Assembly: GCA_009746045.1 (NCBI GenBank)
Contig: RPFO01001923.1
Span: 1 to 23,602 of the forward strand
DNA from: Mesostigma viride
Taxonomy: Eukaryota; Streptophyta; Mesostigmatophyceae; Mesostigmatales; Mesostigmataceae
DNA length: 23,602 nucleotides
Reading direction: 5' to 3'
The notes below the pieces were generated by a model that had not been told where the DNA came from, did not search any database, and worked only from the letters and a program-made list of their open reading frames with translations. Within the stretch, counting starts at the first letter, position 1. Each line of letters starts with the position of its first letter. Made by a program: the position numbers and the translations under genes. Shown in pieces: positions 1-10,033 of this stretch.

Positions 1-15
1 TAGTGTGGTAGTTTC

Positions 16-141
16 GCCTGAACGCAGTCGCCATGGCCACTTCCGCAAGGGGTGCGCGCACCGTGCACGTGAAATTTGTGACCTTCGGTTCCGGCGCGAA
101 TTTTTGGCGCCAAAAAATTCGGGGGTGTCCCGTCCCCTTAA
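16..141 (+). repeat. Diverged dispersed repeat, copy 1
   Basis: This 126-bp stretch aligns along its whole length with 12611-12738, same strand, with only two one-base gaps and roughly three quarters of bases matching by eye. Shared blocks include GTCGCCATGGCCA, AGGGGTGCGCG, CCGTGCA, CGCGAATTTTT, GGCGCCAAAA and CCGTCCCCTTAA. The ATG at 33 begins a reading frame (MATSARGARTVH) resembling the one in the other copy. Near its 3' side is the near-perfect palindrome GAATTTTTGGCGCCAAAAAA. It could be the end of a mobile element family, or a duplicated promoter plus 5' exon. I cannot tell which from two copies. Confidence 0.6.
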
Positions 142-812
142 GGGGAGGGTCCCATAGAATATATCAAAACTTACCCCCCTAATAACTACAGAAATGCAAC
201 TGTCAACCACTGAATGATGTTTGGGACCATAAACATGATGTTTGGGCATGCATACCACCACTTGTTGGGGTACTACCCCCAGCCATACACCGGCTATGAG
301 CTAAAATAGAAAAAAACGCTGTCCGGGGCACATCTTGCCCAGAACAGTGGGAGACCAGTTGCATGAAAAAAGCACCCCATATAAAAATGTCATGGGACAT
401 TGTTTCTACCTAATTGGATCAACAAAATCAGCACATCCCTTTGAGTTATTAATTTTTGGGCCAAAAATACGCTTTTTTAGGCGGGGCGTCCCCATACACA
501 CTCATAACACATCAATTAGGCCTGAAAAGCACAAGTCAAATTCTGTCATGACCATAGAAGGCACTGTCAAAGTTTGGTGGCATTCTGAGCTCAGCTGTAG
601 CAGTTATTAATTTTGGCAGTTGGCCACCTGTGCAGACGCTAAGGAAGGCATTAGTGAGTATTAAGGCACACTAACACTTCCTATGCCATCCAAAAGGCTC
701 CTGACCATGCCCAATTCGACCACAGTGTACAAGGACGTGGCTGGGCACGTCATGTGCCCTTGCCTTACCTCGACACGGGCAACCTGTTGCGTGTGTGCAC
801 AACAATGCGGCA
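142..812. other. Left flank, no gene recognised
   Basis: No convincing gene is seen in this 671-bp stretch. Short open frames exist (for example 335-610 on the plus strand), but they have no recognisable motif and biased, unconvincing composition. A short direct repeat (ATGATGTTTGGG near 213 and 236) is the only local structure noted. It is the left neighbour of the retrotransposon insertion site. Confidence 0.5.
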
Positions 813-817
813 GGTAG
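813..817. repeat. Target-site duplication, left copy (GGTAG)
   Basis: GGTAG lies immediately outside the left LTR and again at 11521-11525, immediately outside the right LTR. A 5-bp duplication is the usual length for Ty3/gypsy integrases. Matching copies at both ends show that this is one complete insertion and not a recombinant of two. Confidence 0.93.
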
Positions 818-1388
818 TGTTACGCCGCAAGCCTCGGCCACCACCTCTACCTCTACCTGTCCTGATACTACCTAAACTAGTGAGGCTGCCTCTATATACA
901 CCCCTAGCGAAAGACGACCGAGACGAACCAGATCTCAATGCATTTACATATGTACTACTGTAATACGCCATAGGCCATTTAATCAAACCCGTTTACTCCA
1001 GGAAAAGAGGAAGGAAACACAACTAAACTGCCGTGACCCAAGCTAATATGTGTTAATTCATTTAACACACGCCGAGTGACCACACAAGGAGTGGAACGTG
1101 CATAAATGGTCACCAACGGTCCAACAGGCTCGGGCCGACCTGGCCCTCGCCTGCAGAAACACAGAAACACAAGCAGGTGCACAGATGCACGCCTGTCCAC
1201 TACATTCTACAAAAGGATAAGGACCACTAATATAGTACGCGGCGCGGCGCCCAAAGGCACCCACTATACCACAGTACTGTTACGGGGACAATCATGTCCA
1301 AACTAGAACTGCACGTAACCTAGGAACAACCGAGGCCAAGGACCTAATTTACGTCCGTAACTACAACGAATTGTTACGCGACGTAACA
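818..1388 (-). repeat. 3' LTR of the chromovirus
   Basis: This 571-bp terminal repeat is identical to 10951-11520 except for an A/G difference at 840 and one extra C at about 889-890. It begins TGTTACGCCG on the plus strand and ends GACGTAACA, giving 7-bp terminal inverted repeats. Since the element reads right to left, this is the downstream LTR and should supply the polyadenylation site. The last 17 bases (1372-1388) form a small palindrome, TGTTACG-CGA-CGTAACA. Short open frames inside it recur in the other LTR and are not genes. Confidence 0.95.
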
Positions 1389-1400
1389 CCTCCCCCCCAC
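1389..1400 (-). other. Polypurine tract next to the 3' LTR
   Basis: On the element's strand the bases directly before the 3' LTR read GTGGGGGGGAGG. This purine run is where plus-strand DNA synthesis would be primed after RNase H cleavage. Its position, touching the LTR, is exactly where a polypurine tract is expected. Confidence 0.85.
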
Positions 1401-1763
1401 AAAGGTAGGGAGCCCTCTCCCTACGCCGAGAGGAGGGAACCAAAGGGGTAGGAAAATAATCCTAATGCACCCAGCACATACCAACACACTCGATAGACCA
1501 TCCCAGATACAAAGCACCAATAGTTCACACGGTCTCCACCACCACGCCGGGTGGTGTAGGGTTAGCCAGCACCAAGCCTGGTGGTAGGTTCCCCTAACTG
1601 CCTGGAACGGAGTCCTGGCCGGGGGGGACGGCACTGGGCAGGACACACAGAGTAAACACATCAGCGCTAAGGACCAAGAACAGCCAATCAACTGGCCAGA
1701 ATATGAGGGCGACTCTACATACCGGAGGGACAACACCCTCAGGTCGGGCCTAAGGCCCTCTAT
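1401..1763 (-). other. Element 3' untranslated region
   Basis: About 360 bp separate the stop of the extra ORF (TAG at 1766-1764) from the polypurine tract. An open frame of 120 codons (1736-1374) continues in the same frame past that stop and runs into the LTR. It has no domain, so I take it as untranslated. CACGCCGGGTGGTG near 1542 and GCCTGGTGGTAGG near 1577 share short GC-rich similarity only. Confidence 0.5.
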
Positions 1764-4032
1764 CTAGTGGCCATCCGTCTGGTAAGTGCCACGAGAGGCC
1801 AGCAGGACCTCCAGGTAGGCCTGGTAGTGAGCCACATCCTCGACATTGTCATGCCTATCTACAGTGAGGAAAACATCGGCCCACACGCCGTCAGGAAAGA
1901 GGCCCAGGAAGGCCCAGTAATACCTATGCTGCGTGAGGACGACCTGGCCACGGGCCCAGTCCAGAAAGCCACAGGCAAAGAGGCGAAGGAAAGGCTCTAC
2001 CGCGATCAGGCAAAGGGCCCGCAGGAGGAGGCGATGGTACCGAATCCGAGGGCGCATACCCGTCGGGAAGAACAGGTCCACCAGGGGCTCCACGTTGGAC
2101 GGCCACAACCGGATGTGCCGAACCTCGCGGGAGCGCCACCGACGAACACACTGTCGCGACCCGAATGTCTCTAGGTAGTCGCTGGCACGAGGAGGAGGGT
2201 GACCGCGGGAGTCTAGACCCTGGCCCGGGATAGGCGCCGGGCGGCGGGCATCCCACTCAAGGATGGGCTGGAGGACCGTAGTGTACGCCGCACCCGGCAC
2301 CGCAGGAAACTCTACTGTAAGGGCATCCGAAGCCATAATGCCCAGAGGGGGAGGGTAAGCCCACTGGAACCCACCGTAGGTGTCTAAGTCGTTGTGGCGC
2401 CTCGCCCAGCGATACAGGACGCGCCGGACCAGGATCTCACCCTCGAACACCGGATCAGCTAAAATAACCATGTCGAACGGAGGCCGATCAGTCTCAATGG
2501 GTAGGCCACGATCCCGGGGCGCCCGACACACCTGGGAGAACCCGTAGGACATGGGAGAGATGGCAAGCTCAGCAGAGGCGCGCGGCAGGTCACACTGTCG
2601 GCAGGCGAGTGCGGACATACCATACCCCGGAATGGGCGTGTCACGCGACTCCGGCGTCGCGTGCACCACAGAAGGAGCCCTGTCCCGATCACCCTGGGAC
2701 AACTCCCTGAGGGAATCGGCAGCGCGGGTGGCGCGAGGATCCTGACCGGTGGACCGAACAACCGCGGCCAAAGACCGCGAGGCCGAAGGAGGAGGGACCG
2801 GAGCAGGGGCCGACGCAGGGGCAGGAGCCGACACCGACGCAGGGGGCACTGGTAAAACAGGAGGTCGCGCCGGACCCGAAGCCAGAGAGGGCCGTGACGG
2901 ACCCGCCATCGACGAAGGCGCGCCGGTCTCCGTTGCCGGTGCACCCTCAGGCCACATATTGAAGATAGGGCCCGTAGGGACAGGCAGCCCGGCATAAGAT
3001 TGGTTACCATCCAAGCTCCAGTCGGGCACCGGGATCCTCTGCGGGGGACCACCCTCCCAAAGCCCATGGGATGATCGCCCGTGTCGCCGAAGAAACCACG
3101 AACTGGCTGTGAGGGCGCAGCGGACGGCCCAGAGGGGGCGACGACGGGCACAGCCGAAGGGGCTGAAGGCTCGCGCCGAGGCGCGGGAACGTCGGCCGCA
3201 GGCACAGAGGCAACCGGAGGTGTCGGAACCGCAGCAACCGAAGGGGTAGGGGGCGCGGACACCACAAACACCCCACCTGGCGTGGCCGGAGTCTGCGCTT
3301 GGGCCGCCAGGAAGGCCCCGAACGCCGTGGTCAGGGACTGGATCTGAGCCTGCATAGCCGAGACCGTCGCCGAAAGAGGATCAGGCAAACCCGAAGGGGT
3401 AGGCTCCACTGCAACACCCCGGGTCGACCGAGGGGACGACGGGACCGGAGAGGGAGGAACAGACGCCGAGGAGGCGGACGCAGCGCTCGAGGCAGAATAA
3501 TCTGGAGTATAATGTACCTCGGCTGGGGCGCCCGAAGGGGCAGGACCACTAACCGCTAGTCCCGCCGACTGATCAGCTATCTCCATGAACTCTACGGCCC
3601 GTAAAAGGTCGCAGGGGTTCTCGTCTACCTCAGCATCACCCTCAGCTGGAAGCCAAGGGAACACCTCCCGTAGGCAGGTACGGCCCACAGGAGTGGAGAG
3701 GTAGGAGAACACACGGCAACACCGGAGAACCGCATCTATCTGCCCCAAGGCGGGACAGCTGGAACCACACCCCAACAAACAGTGTCCGGCATCGTCGAAC
3801 CCGTGCAGGACAAGCTGGTGCGGCTCATCAGGGGAAGGACCATACCACGTGACCCCGAAGAGGGCCGCCCTGACTAAGCCCGCATGTTGGGCCTGAAGGG
3901 CCGGCTGCACAACGCCACCCGGTAACTTGATCGCGACACCCAGCGGCCCGGAAGGGCCTCGAAATACAGCTCAGGGTCCGGTGGGGGCGGGGACGGCAGC
4001 GAGCTCTCAGCCGGAGGGGTAGGCTCTGACAT
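1764..4032 (-). CDS. Extra ORF downstream of pol, function unknown (two frame breaks)
   Basis: Reading starts at ATG 4032 (MSEPTPPAESSLPSPPPPDP), 77 bases after the pol stop, and ends at TAG 1766-1764, about 750 codons. Two one-base breaks interrupt it, near 3945 (in GGGCCGC) and near 3052 (in GGGAGGG). Each fits one missing base and the protein character continues across them. Three parts are visible. An N-terminal ~150-residue region is Cys-rich (GHCLLGCGSSC, LRCCRVF). A long Pro/Ala/Ser-rich linker follows, with a short helix-like stretch (MQAQIQSLTTAFGAFLAAQA). The C-terminal part of about 260 residues is rich in Arg, Trp and aromatics (RRVLYRWARRHNDLDTYGGF, YYWAFLGLFPDGVWADVF). I recognise no family. 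There is no signal peptide, and only one weakly hydrophobic stretch (LLLRALCLIAVEPFLRLF), so an Env-like role is not supported. The position, strand and shared break pattern say it belongs to the element. Confidence 0.72.
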
Positions 4033-4108
4033 GACGGCTGCGGAGGGGAGGGGACAACCAACCATCCGTCGACAGCAGACATAACATAAGAGAGGAGAAG
4101 GTCTACAA

Positions 4109-4749
4109 CTAGAGCTTATGCAGGGTTTTATACTCCTGCAGCAGGCGACTACACCCATCTAGCTCACTCTCAGTATACCAGACCTTATCTACCTCACTAC
4201 GAGCATACATCCACTTCACCTTATACTGGCGCTGGGTACCGCGGCCTTTTTTGATATCTCTATGGGCCACGATACCCTCTACCTCATCCTCTACCTCACC
4301 AGTATCCGGGTTATGCTCTAAAGGGGCAGGGGCCAATTCTCTACCAGCGAACGTGCTCTGATGATAGAGCTTCAGCTGGCTTCTATGAAAGGTGCGAGAG
4401 TGGGTCTGCCAAGAGGTAGGAATATCTATCTCATACAGAAAATTACCTACTCTAGACAACACACGGAAGGGTCCTAAGAAGGCGGGCCTAAGTTTCACTT
4501 TCAGTTCAGCTTCGAACTTATGAGCGAAGCGGCCAACACGGGGGCCTTCTACTAAGACTAAATCTCCTATTTCTATCTCAGGTGCTCTTCTATCTAATGA
4601 GGCACGCAACCTAGCAAGGTATTTGGCCTGCGCCCTATGGTACCCTGCAATAGCGTTGTCGTGTGCATTCTTCATCTTATCTAATAACGCCTGCACACCT
4701 TCTACAGTATCCCGGGACACATCATCCTTGTCCCTTAAAGGACTAGCTA
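4109..4749 (-). CDS. pol: pol segment: integrase C-terminus and chromodomain
   Basis: This is the last part of the polyprotein, about 210 residues. It is in the frame next to the preceding integrase segment and is separated from it by a single-base break in the CTTTAG run near 4750. Without the break, the text runs directly from LTPTSL into ASPLRDKDD. Counting residues from the GTG at 4720, it has a GPF-type integrase C-terminal module around residues 50-120 (IGDLVLVEGP, LGPFRVL, then SRTFHRSQLKLYH). A chromodomain follows at about 145-200 (EVEGIVAHRD, QYKVKWMYARSEVDKVWYTE). Chromodomains of chromoviruses are thought to guide integration to marked chromatin, often heterochromatin. The stop is at 4109. 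This domain is the basis for the chromovirus call. Confidence 0.9.
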
Positions 4750-6533
4750 AAGAGAGGTAGGGGTAAGAGGTTGTCTACCAGTATCTAGGAAGAAGGGCGT
4801 ATAACCATGCGCAGCCTGAGGGCAGTTGTTAAGGGAAAACTCTACCAAACATAGGTAATCCTCCCAATCACTCCCAGAGCCATTCACATAGTGACGCAGA
4901 GCTTCTTCCACTACCCTATTCAAACGTTCTACTAAATGAGACGAGGAGGAGTGGTAGGCAGTACCGAAGGTGACCTTGGTACCGATAGCAGCGAAGAACT
5001 GCTGCCAAAAATCAGAAGTAAATAACTTATCCTTATCACTAATAAACTGCCTACTCAAACCATGATATCTATATACGTTATTAAGGTATAGGCGTGCGCA
5101 ATCGCGTGCGGTGAGTTCTAAGGGACACGGCACGAGATGACACATACGAGTAAAACGATCTACAAAAACAAGGATCTGGGCGTTACCTCTATCATTCTTC
5201 CTAAAAGGTCCTACAAAATCCATCATAATGGAGTCCCACGGCATGATGGGATCAGGTAAGGTCCTAGGCTCTGCTATCTGTCCTACATTGTTGGGTTTCA
5301 TCTCCTGGCAAGATTGACAGGTTCTAACATACTCATCTACATCCTTTAAAAGGGAAGGCCAGTAGTAAGAGCGGGCTACTAGGTCCCGTACCCGTTTACC
5401 ACCCTGGTGAGCAGCTAAGTCATGCAACTCAAAGAGCAAGGAGGAGCGACAGATAGGAGGGACATACAGGCGCCATTGAGGGGGAGAATCTGCTATCTGC
5501 ACATATAAAAATCCACCTACAAATTTACAAGGGTGCTTGCCTAATTGTTGGGGATGGGCAGCAATGGCAGCTAATGCTTCCGGCTCAGTGGCCGTAAATC
5601 TACTAATAAGACGTTCGAGATCAGAGGTAGGCATCGCTACAGAGGTATCCAGAACAGGTTTAAAGAGATCTCCTACCGCCTTGCCAAAGAGAAGGGGAGG
5701 TCCTAGAGGGACTATGTGTTCATAAGACTTTCCTGACCTAGTCGCTATATGGCTAAGCGGTATAGAAATTTTATTTTTCCCCTCCCCCCCCACCGAGACC
5801 ACAGGAAGGGCCTCACACGGGAGAGAGAGTCCTACGTGAGAAAGGAGATCAGGCATGCGAACAGCTGTATGAAAGAGGTAGGCATAGGATTCATCATCAG
5901 GTAGTTCACCATACGGGGTTACACCCATAGTAGTAGGAACTAGAGTAGTATTGAGAACATCAAGGTCCTCGAAAAAGGAGTAATCTGCACGACGAGAGAG
6001 TGCATCTGGTACTATGTTATCTACACCCTTAACATACTGAAGTTTAAAAGGGGAGAACTGTGCTAAAAACTCCATCCAGCGCGCTTGACGAGGGGTAAGG
6101 TTGGGTTGTGAGAGAAGATGGGTAAGAGGGCGGTGATCTGTCTGGATAACTAATCTATAAGGATCAATCTCACAGGGTTCATTCAGACAAACATCAAATT
6201 GAGCACCTTTAAGAAAGTGCTGCCACGCGTGGCAACAGTACACCACAGCTAATAGTTCTTGCTGGTGGACGGGATAGTTACGCTCCGCAGGAAGCATTGT
6301 CCTAGAGATATACTCGATTGGCTGTAAGCCCTGACCCTGATCCTGGAGAAGGACGCCCCCTATAGCTACCTTGCTAGCATCTGTAGCTACAACAAAGGGT
6401 TTAGTAGTATCCGGTAGGATGAGTACAGGAGGGGAGAGGAGTAGGGATTTTAGACACTGAAAAGCCGACTGACATTCACTACTCCAAACAAAGGGGATAT
6501 CCTTCTTTAATAGATGATTAATAGGGCTGCTAT
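4747..6533 (-). CDS. pol: pol segment: RNase H and integrase core
   Basis: This is one open frame of about 595 codons. It starts without its own ATG just after a frame break near 6533 and ends at TAG 4747. RNase H residues are visible: ATDAS (6400-6381), then HQQELLAVV and IQTDHRPL after the ATG at 6297. The integrase zinc finger is H292-H297-C327-C330, counted from that ATG ([15 protein letters not shown]). The catalytic triad is D360 (MMDFVGPF), D421 (FISDKDKLF) and E457 (LVERLNR), with exactly 35 residues between the last two. The usual TDGQ before the glutamate is replaced by SSSS, which is unusual, but the triad is intact. It degrades the RNA strand of the hybrid and inserts the cDNA. 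Confidence 0.93.
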
Positions 6534-6719
6534 AGTTGCGAAACGCGGGATAAAACGCCTATAGTAAGAAGCAATTCCTAGAAAACTACGTACACCTTTA
6601 ACGTCGGTAGGGGTAGGCCATTCCTGAATTGACTTAGTCTTGTCGGGTCGGTAGCAACCCCGGCATCTGACAGAACGTGCCCTAAAAATGGGACACTCTA
6701 CCAGAGCGAACTTTAGCAC
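6507..6719 (-). CDS. pol: pol segment: RT connection between two frame breaks
   Basis: This short open stretch contains the conserved RT/RNase H connection [20 protein letters not shown], followed by [19 protein letters not shown]. Motifs from three frames interleave here. SGRVSHF runs into a stop at 6682, the [14 protein letters not shown] part reads in a second frame (about 6685-6645), and KTKSIQEW reads in a third. Together with the break near 6533, three one-base losses lie within about 160 bp. Each falls in or beside a short run (T5, CCC, CCC). The segment is real pol sequence, not a separate gene. Confidence 0.85.
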   Translation of the reverse strand: MLKFALVECPIFRARSVRCRGCYRPDKTKSIQEWPTPTDVKGVRSFLGIASYYRRFIPRFATIAALLIIY

Positions 6720-8367
6720 GGCGCGCCCATAAAGAATTTTCAGCCATGATTTCTAATACTTTCTTTAAATCACGTAGGTGCGTTTCAAAATCAGGAGAAT
6801 AAATAAGGATATCATCTAAGTAAGCTTGAGCACAAGAACGGTCATGCTCAGATAAAGAAACAGAGGAGAAGGAAGGATCCTTTAAATCAGAGGACACTTG
6901 AGGAAGGTGGGAATTTCCCATAACAGGTCTAAGCACTTCATTCATTAACATTTGGAAAGAGGCAGGAGAGTTACAGAGTCCCATAGCCGCTACTCTAAAC
7001 TGGTAATGCCCAAAAGGGGTAGCAAAGGCGGTTTTGTGGCAATCCTCAGGAGCTATACGTAGTTGCCAAAAACCATCCGCACAATCTAGTACTGTGAAAC
7101 AGGTAGAACCTTTAACCTTATTAAATATATCATCAATACGAGGTAGAGGGTATTTAGACTTCACAGTAATATCGTTTAACTTCCTATAATCAGTAACTAG
7201 GCGAAACTTGCCATTTGGCTTAGGAACTAACAGGACACCAGCGGAGTAGGGGGAGTTACTAGGCTCTATCAATCCTGCTTCTAATAGTGATACTAAAATC
7301 TGTTTTAGTTCCTTTAATTCTGTAGGGCCCATTCTATACATCGGAGAGTGCGTAGGAACTGCACCGTCCTTGATAACTACACGGTGTAAAACAGAACGAG
7401 GAGGAGGATAAGAAGGAGTCTTTTCTTCAAATACTTTTGAGGAATCTATCACAGCCATGTATCTTACTATTTCATTTTCAGTAAATCCCACTCCTATTGT
7501 ATCCACTGTATTTACATCTATATCCACACTATTATTAGTGATAGGTATCTCTTGTACTTCTAACTGAAGGAACATACATAATAGGTATCCATATTCCTTT
7601 AGTTCAGATCGCAATTCGTCATTGGACATTAATACTTCAGGTATAGGTCTCACAGGAGGATCAACAGGTGTAGGAGGAGTAATATCTACCAAGGATAAAT
7701 TTTCTAATCTATAATGACGTTCTGGTACCCAGTAGGAACTATCTGGAAACCAAATGACCATAGTATCATAATTAATAGTGATTTTATTATCCTGATGCCA
7801 ATCTAATCCTAGTAATACGTCAGCTGTAGTGATAGGGCCTAGTATAGTGGCCGTCAGGTTGACCGTACGTCCTTGTATGACCAGGGGAAGGGACACCGTA
7901 CCCGGGGAATGACTGGTGCGACCGTCAGCATAATGGACAGTGACAGTTTTTGTGTGAGGGGTAGGGACTAGTCCTAAACGCCTAACTAGGGCCTCGCTCA
8001 CAAAGGAGCTAGCCGCACCGCTATCCACTAACACAGAGACATTCAAGAGTTCATCAGCATGCAGGACGGTTAAGCCACCATTCAAGAACATAAGAGGACG
8101 CACACGTAGTGGTAGGGATGATTCAGCTCCTACAGAGGTTATAAAAACAGGCAAGCAAAAATTAATATCTGGGGTACTATCTAAGGACCTGTCCAGGTTA
8201 CCCCCGGCTGACAGGCCTACTGTTCCCCCTCCCCCCCAAATCCATAGGAACGAACCCCGAAGAAGACCCTGGCGGAAAAGCCACTGCTGGAGGGTCACGA
8301 GGGATTGAAGAGGGTGCGGGAGCCTGATTATCATAGGGGAACCCTGGGGATCCTGTCTGCACAGCAT
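6682..8367 (-). CDS. pol: pol segment: aspartic protease and reverse transcriptase
   Basis: This open frame of 561 codons overlaps the end of gag in another frame, so true pol reading probably begins near 8233 and not at the ATG at 8367. The protease active site is at residues 115-117 ([10 protein letters not shown]), with the later conserved [10 protein letters not shown] follows from about residue 340: [37 protein letters not shown], the aspartate motif [31 protein letters not shown], and the catalytic YLDD at 6822-6811 (residues 516-519). Between the B motif (SPASFQ) and YLDD there are about 43 residues where about 17 are usual, so this RT has an insertion of roughly 26. The frame ends at a premature TAG at 6682 caused by one missing base. 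Confidence 0.94.
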   Translation of the reverse strand: MLCRQDPQGSPMIIRLPHPLQSLVTLQQWLFRQGLLRGSFLWIWGGGGTVGLSAGGNLDRSLDSTPDINFCLPVFITSVGAESSLPLRVRPLMFLNGGLTVLHADELLNVSVLVDSGAASSFVSEALVRRLGLVPTPHTKTVTVHYADGRTSHSPGTVSLPLVIQGRTVNLTATILGPITTADVLLGLDWHQDNKITINYDTMVIWFPDSSYWVPERHYRLENLSLVDITPPTPVDPPVRPIPEVLMSNDELRSELKEYGYLLCMFLQLEVQEIPITNNSVDIDVNTVDTIGVGFTENEIVRYMAVIDSSKVFEEKTPSYPPPRSVLHRVVIKDGAVPTHSPMYRMGPTELKELKQILVSLLEAGLIEPSNSPYSAGVLLVPKPNGKFRLVTDYRKLNDITVKSKYPLPRIDDIFNKVKGSTCFTVLDCADGFWQLRIAPEDCHKTAFATPFGHYQFRVAAMGLCNSPASFQMLMNEVLRPVMGNSHLPQVSSDLKDPSFSSVSLSEHDRSCAQAYLDDILIYSPDFETHLRDLKKVLEIMAENSLWARRAKVRSGRVSHF

Positions 8368-9942
8368 TCAGCCTACTAGGGGTAGCTGAAGGAATGCGTC
8401 CTGAAGTGGGACGAATAGGAGCACGCTGAGGGGTACGAGGAGGGCGAGCGTCGGGATGAGGGGGAGCACCCGAAAGGAACTTGGGGCACTCACGTTTAAG
8501 ATGACCTACTTCCTTACAATGATAGCAGGTGATATGAGAGACATCCAGAGCTGAAAGGTCAGTCACACAGATATCTAATTCTTCTACATAGGAGTTCTCC
8601 TCCTCAGGGGTAAGGCTAATATTATTAATACGGGAACGGGTAGGAAGAGAAGGTGTGGAGAAGAAATCTGCTACTCGTAAAAGATGCTGGCGCACATGCT
8701 TGAGGGGCAGGTCAGTAAAACGGTAGGCAGAGAACTGGCGCTTGACTTCACGCAATAAGGGTCTACTGAGGCCCTGAAGGAAGCGAGCACGTACTTCTGC
8801 ACCCGACAAATCCCTAATTCGTACCATCTGAGCATCAAACTCTTTCATATATTCTTTGAAGGACTTGGTACCCTGCTGCAAGGTGCCAAAGGATAATCTA
8901 TCCTGCCAATCTGCATCGGGAGGGACTAAATGGTTCTCTAAACGCTTGAACAATTCTGCTACAGAGTTTGGGTAGGCATGAGAGGCAAGAGACTCACACT
9001 GGATGAGGTTAGCAAGTTCAGGAGTAATGCAGGTAGTAAGATAATGAGGAACTAGTACAGCATCAGAGAGGCGCCACCTATTGTGGTTCTGCCAGGACTC
9101 TGTGTTCTGGGTGAGCAACATAATGAAGGTGAAAAACTGTTGAGGGGTAGACTTGACATCCAGCTTAGGAAGGTTGGCAAAGAGGGGAAGAGCAGGAGGC
9201 TTAGGGGGATTAGAAGAATCAGTTTTTCCCATAGGGCCACTATCTTCCACTGCTACATAAGCGGGATAGAAGGAAGGGATAGGAAAAGTCTTGGGTAGGG
9301 GTCTAGAGGGAGCCACCGTTTCGGATGGTGCCCATAGGAGAAGGGACAGTATATTGCTCACGAAGAGAGGAATAGGCAAAATGATCATAATTCCTATCAT
9401 CTAGGGGCATGGTACTGAAATCATTATTAACTTCTAAATCAGCCACACGGGTAGGAACCTGGGCAGCCTCATAGGCCGTCTCAGGGTAGGACCAGGAAGC
9501 AGGTGGGTAAAAGGGAACTGCACTAGGGCGCCCAGAAGGGCCGACAGGGGCCGAGGTACGACCCGTGTTAATAGCAGGCATTGAAGGCACAGGGTGGGAA
9601 GGAGGCCTAGGAGCATTGTTAGTGTGTGAGGACCTGCTGGAGGGGTGAGCCAAGGTTGCAGAAGGGGCAGGGGCCTGGTTCACAACGAAAGAAGGTTCCT
9701 CACTAAATCTGACTTGGGAAATACGTTGTTCATAGGTAGGTGGGGTAATTGAGGGACGACGGCGACCACCAGCAACAGGAGAAGGAGGTGAGGTACGCAG
9801 AATACCTTGAGGGTGAGATGGTGTACCGTTTCCAAGGAGTCCCGTCGGTTACCACGAGTATTGTTATTGTTATGTTATTAGTAGTATTATTATTATTATT
9901 ATTGGTAGGTATAGGCGACATATCTCCACCCACTGGATCCAT
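8198..9942 (-). CDS. gag: gag: capsid/nucleocapsid protein with zinc knuckle (frame breaks)
   Basis: Start chosen at ATG 9942 (MDPVGGDMSPIPTNNNNNN), and the stop is at 8198. The best-preserved part is the 400-codon frame from 9400. It carries a retrotransposon Gag-type helical region at about residues 80-250 (WQDRLSFGTLQQGTKSFKEY, MVRIRDLSGAEVRARFLQGL). A CCHC zinc knuckle follows at C292-C295-H300-C305 (CYHCKEVGHLKREC), then a Pro-rich tail ending near VPMDLGGRG. The N-terminal ~180 residues are Pro/Ser/Asn-rich and lie in other frames. Breaks are inferred in or just after the AAT repeat (about 9860), near 9832, and near 9330-9303. The particle protein packages the element RNA. The start could lie elsewhere because the N-terminal region is low in complexity. 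Confidence 0.85.
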
Positions 9943-10033
9943 CTTTAATTACGTAAAGGAATAGGAATCTAGAAGAAAGCAACAAAGGAAAAAGGAAAAA
10001 CCTTGAAGGTCTGCAGCAGGAACAAAATTAAAA

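Noticed and set aside
335-610. 91-codon plus-strand frame in the left flank
   Set aside because: No family, no supporting context, and length within chance range.
979-1306. Open frames of 66-73 codons inside the left LTR, repeated in the right LTR at 11111-11438
   Set aside because: They recur only because the LTRs are duplicated. They overlap on opposite strands and have no domain.
1374-1736. 120-codon hydrophobic minus-strand frame after the extra ORF, considered as a possible Env anchor
   Set aside because: It lies beyond an in-frame stop, runs into the LTR and through the polypurine tract, and shows no clear membrane anchor or cleavage site.
1767-3559. Plus-strand frames (for example 1767-2174, 2749-2997, 3299-3559)
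   Set aside because: They are GC-rich mirror frames of the minus-strand extra ORF, with strongly biased Arg/Gly/Ala composition and no motif.
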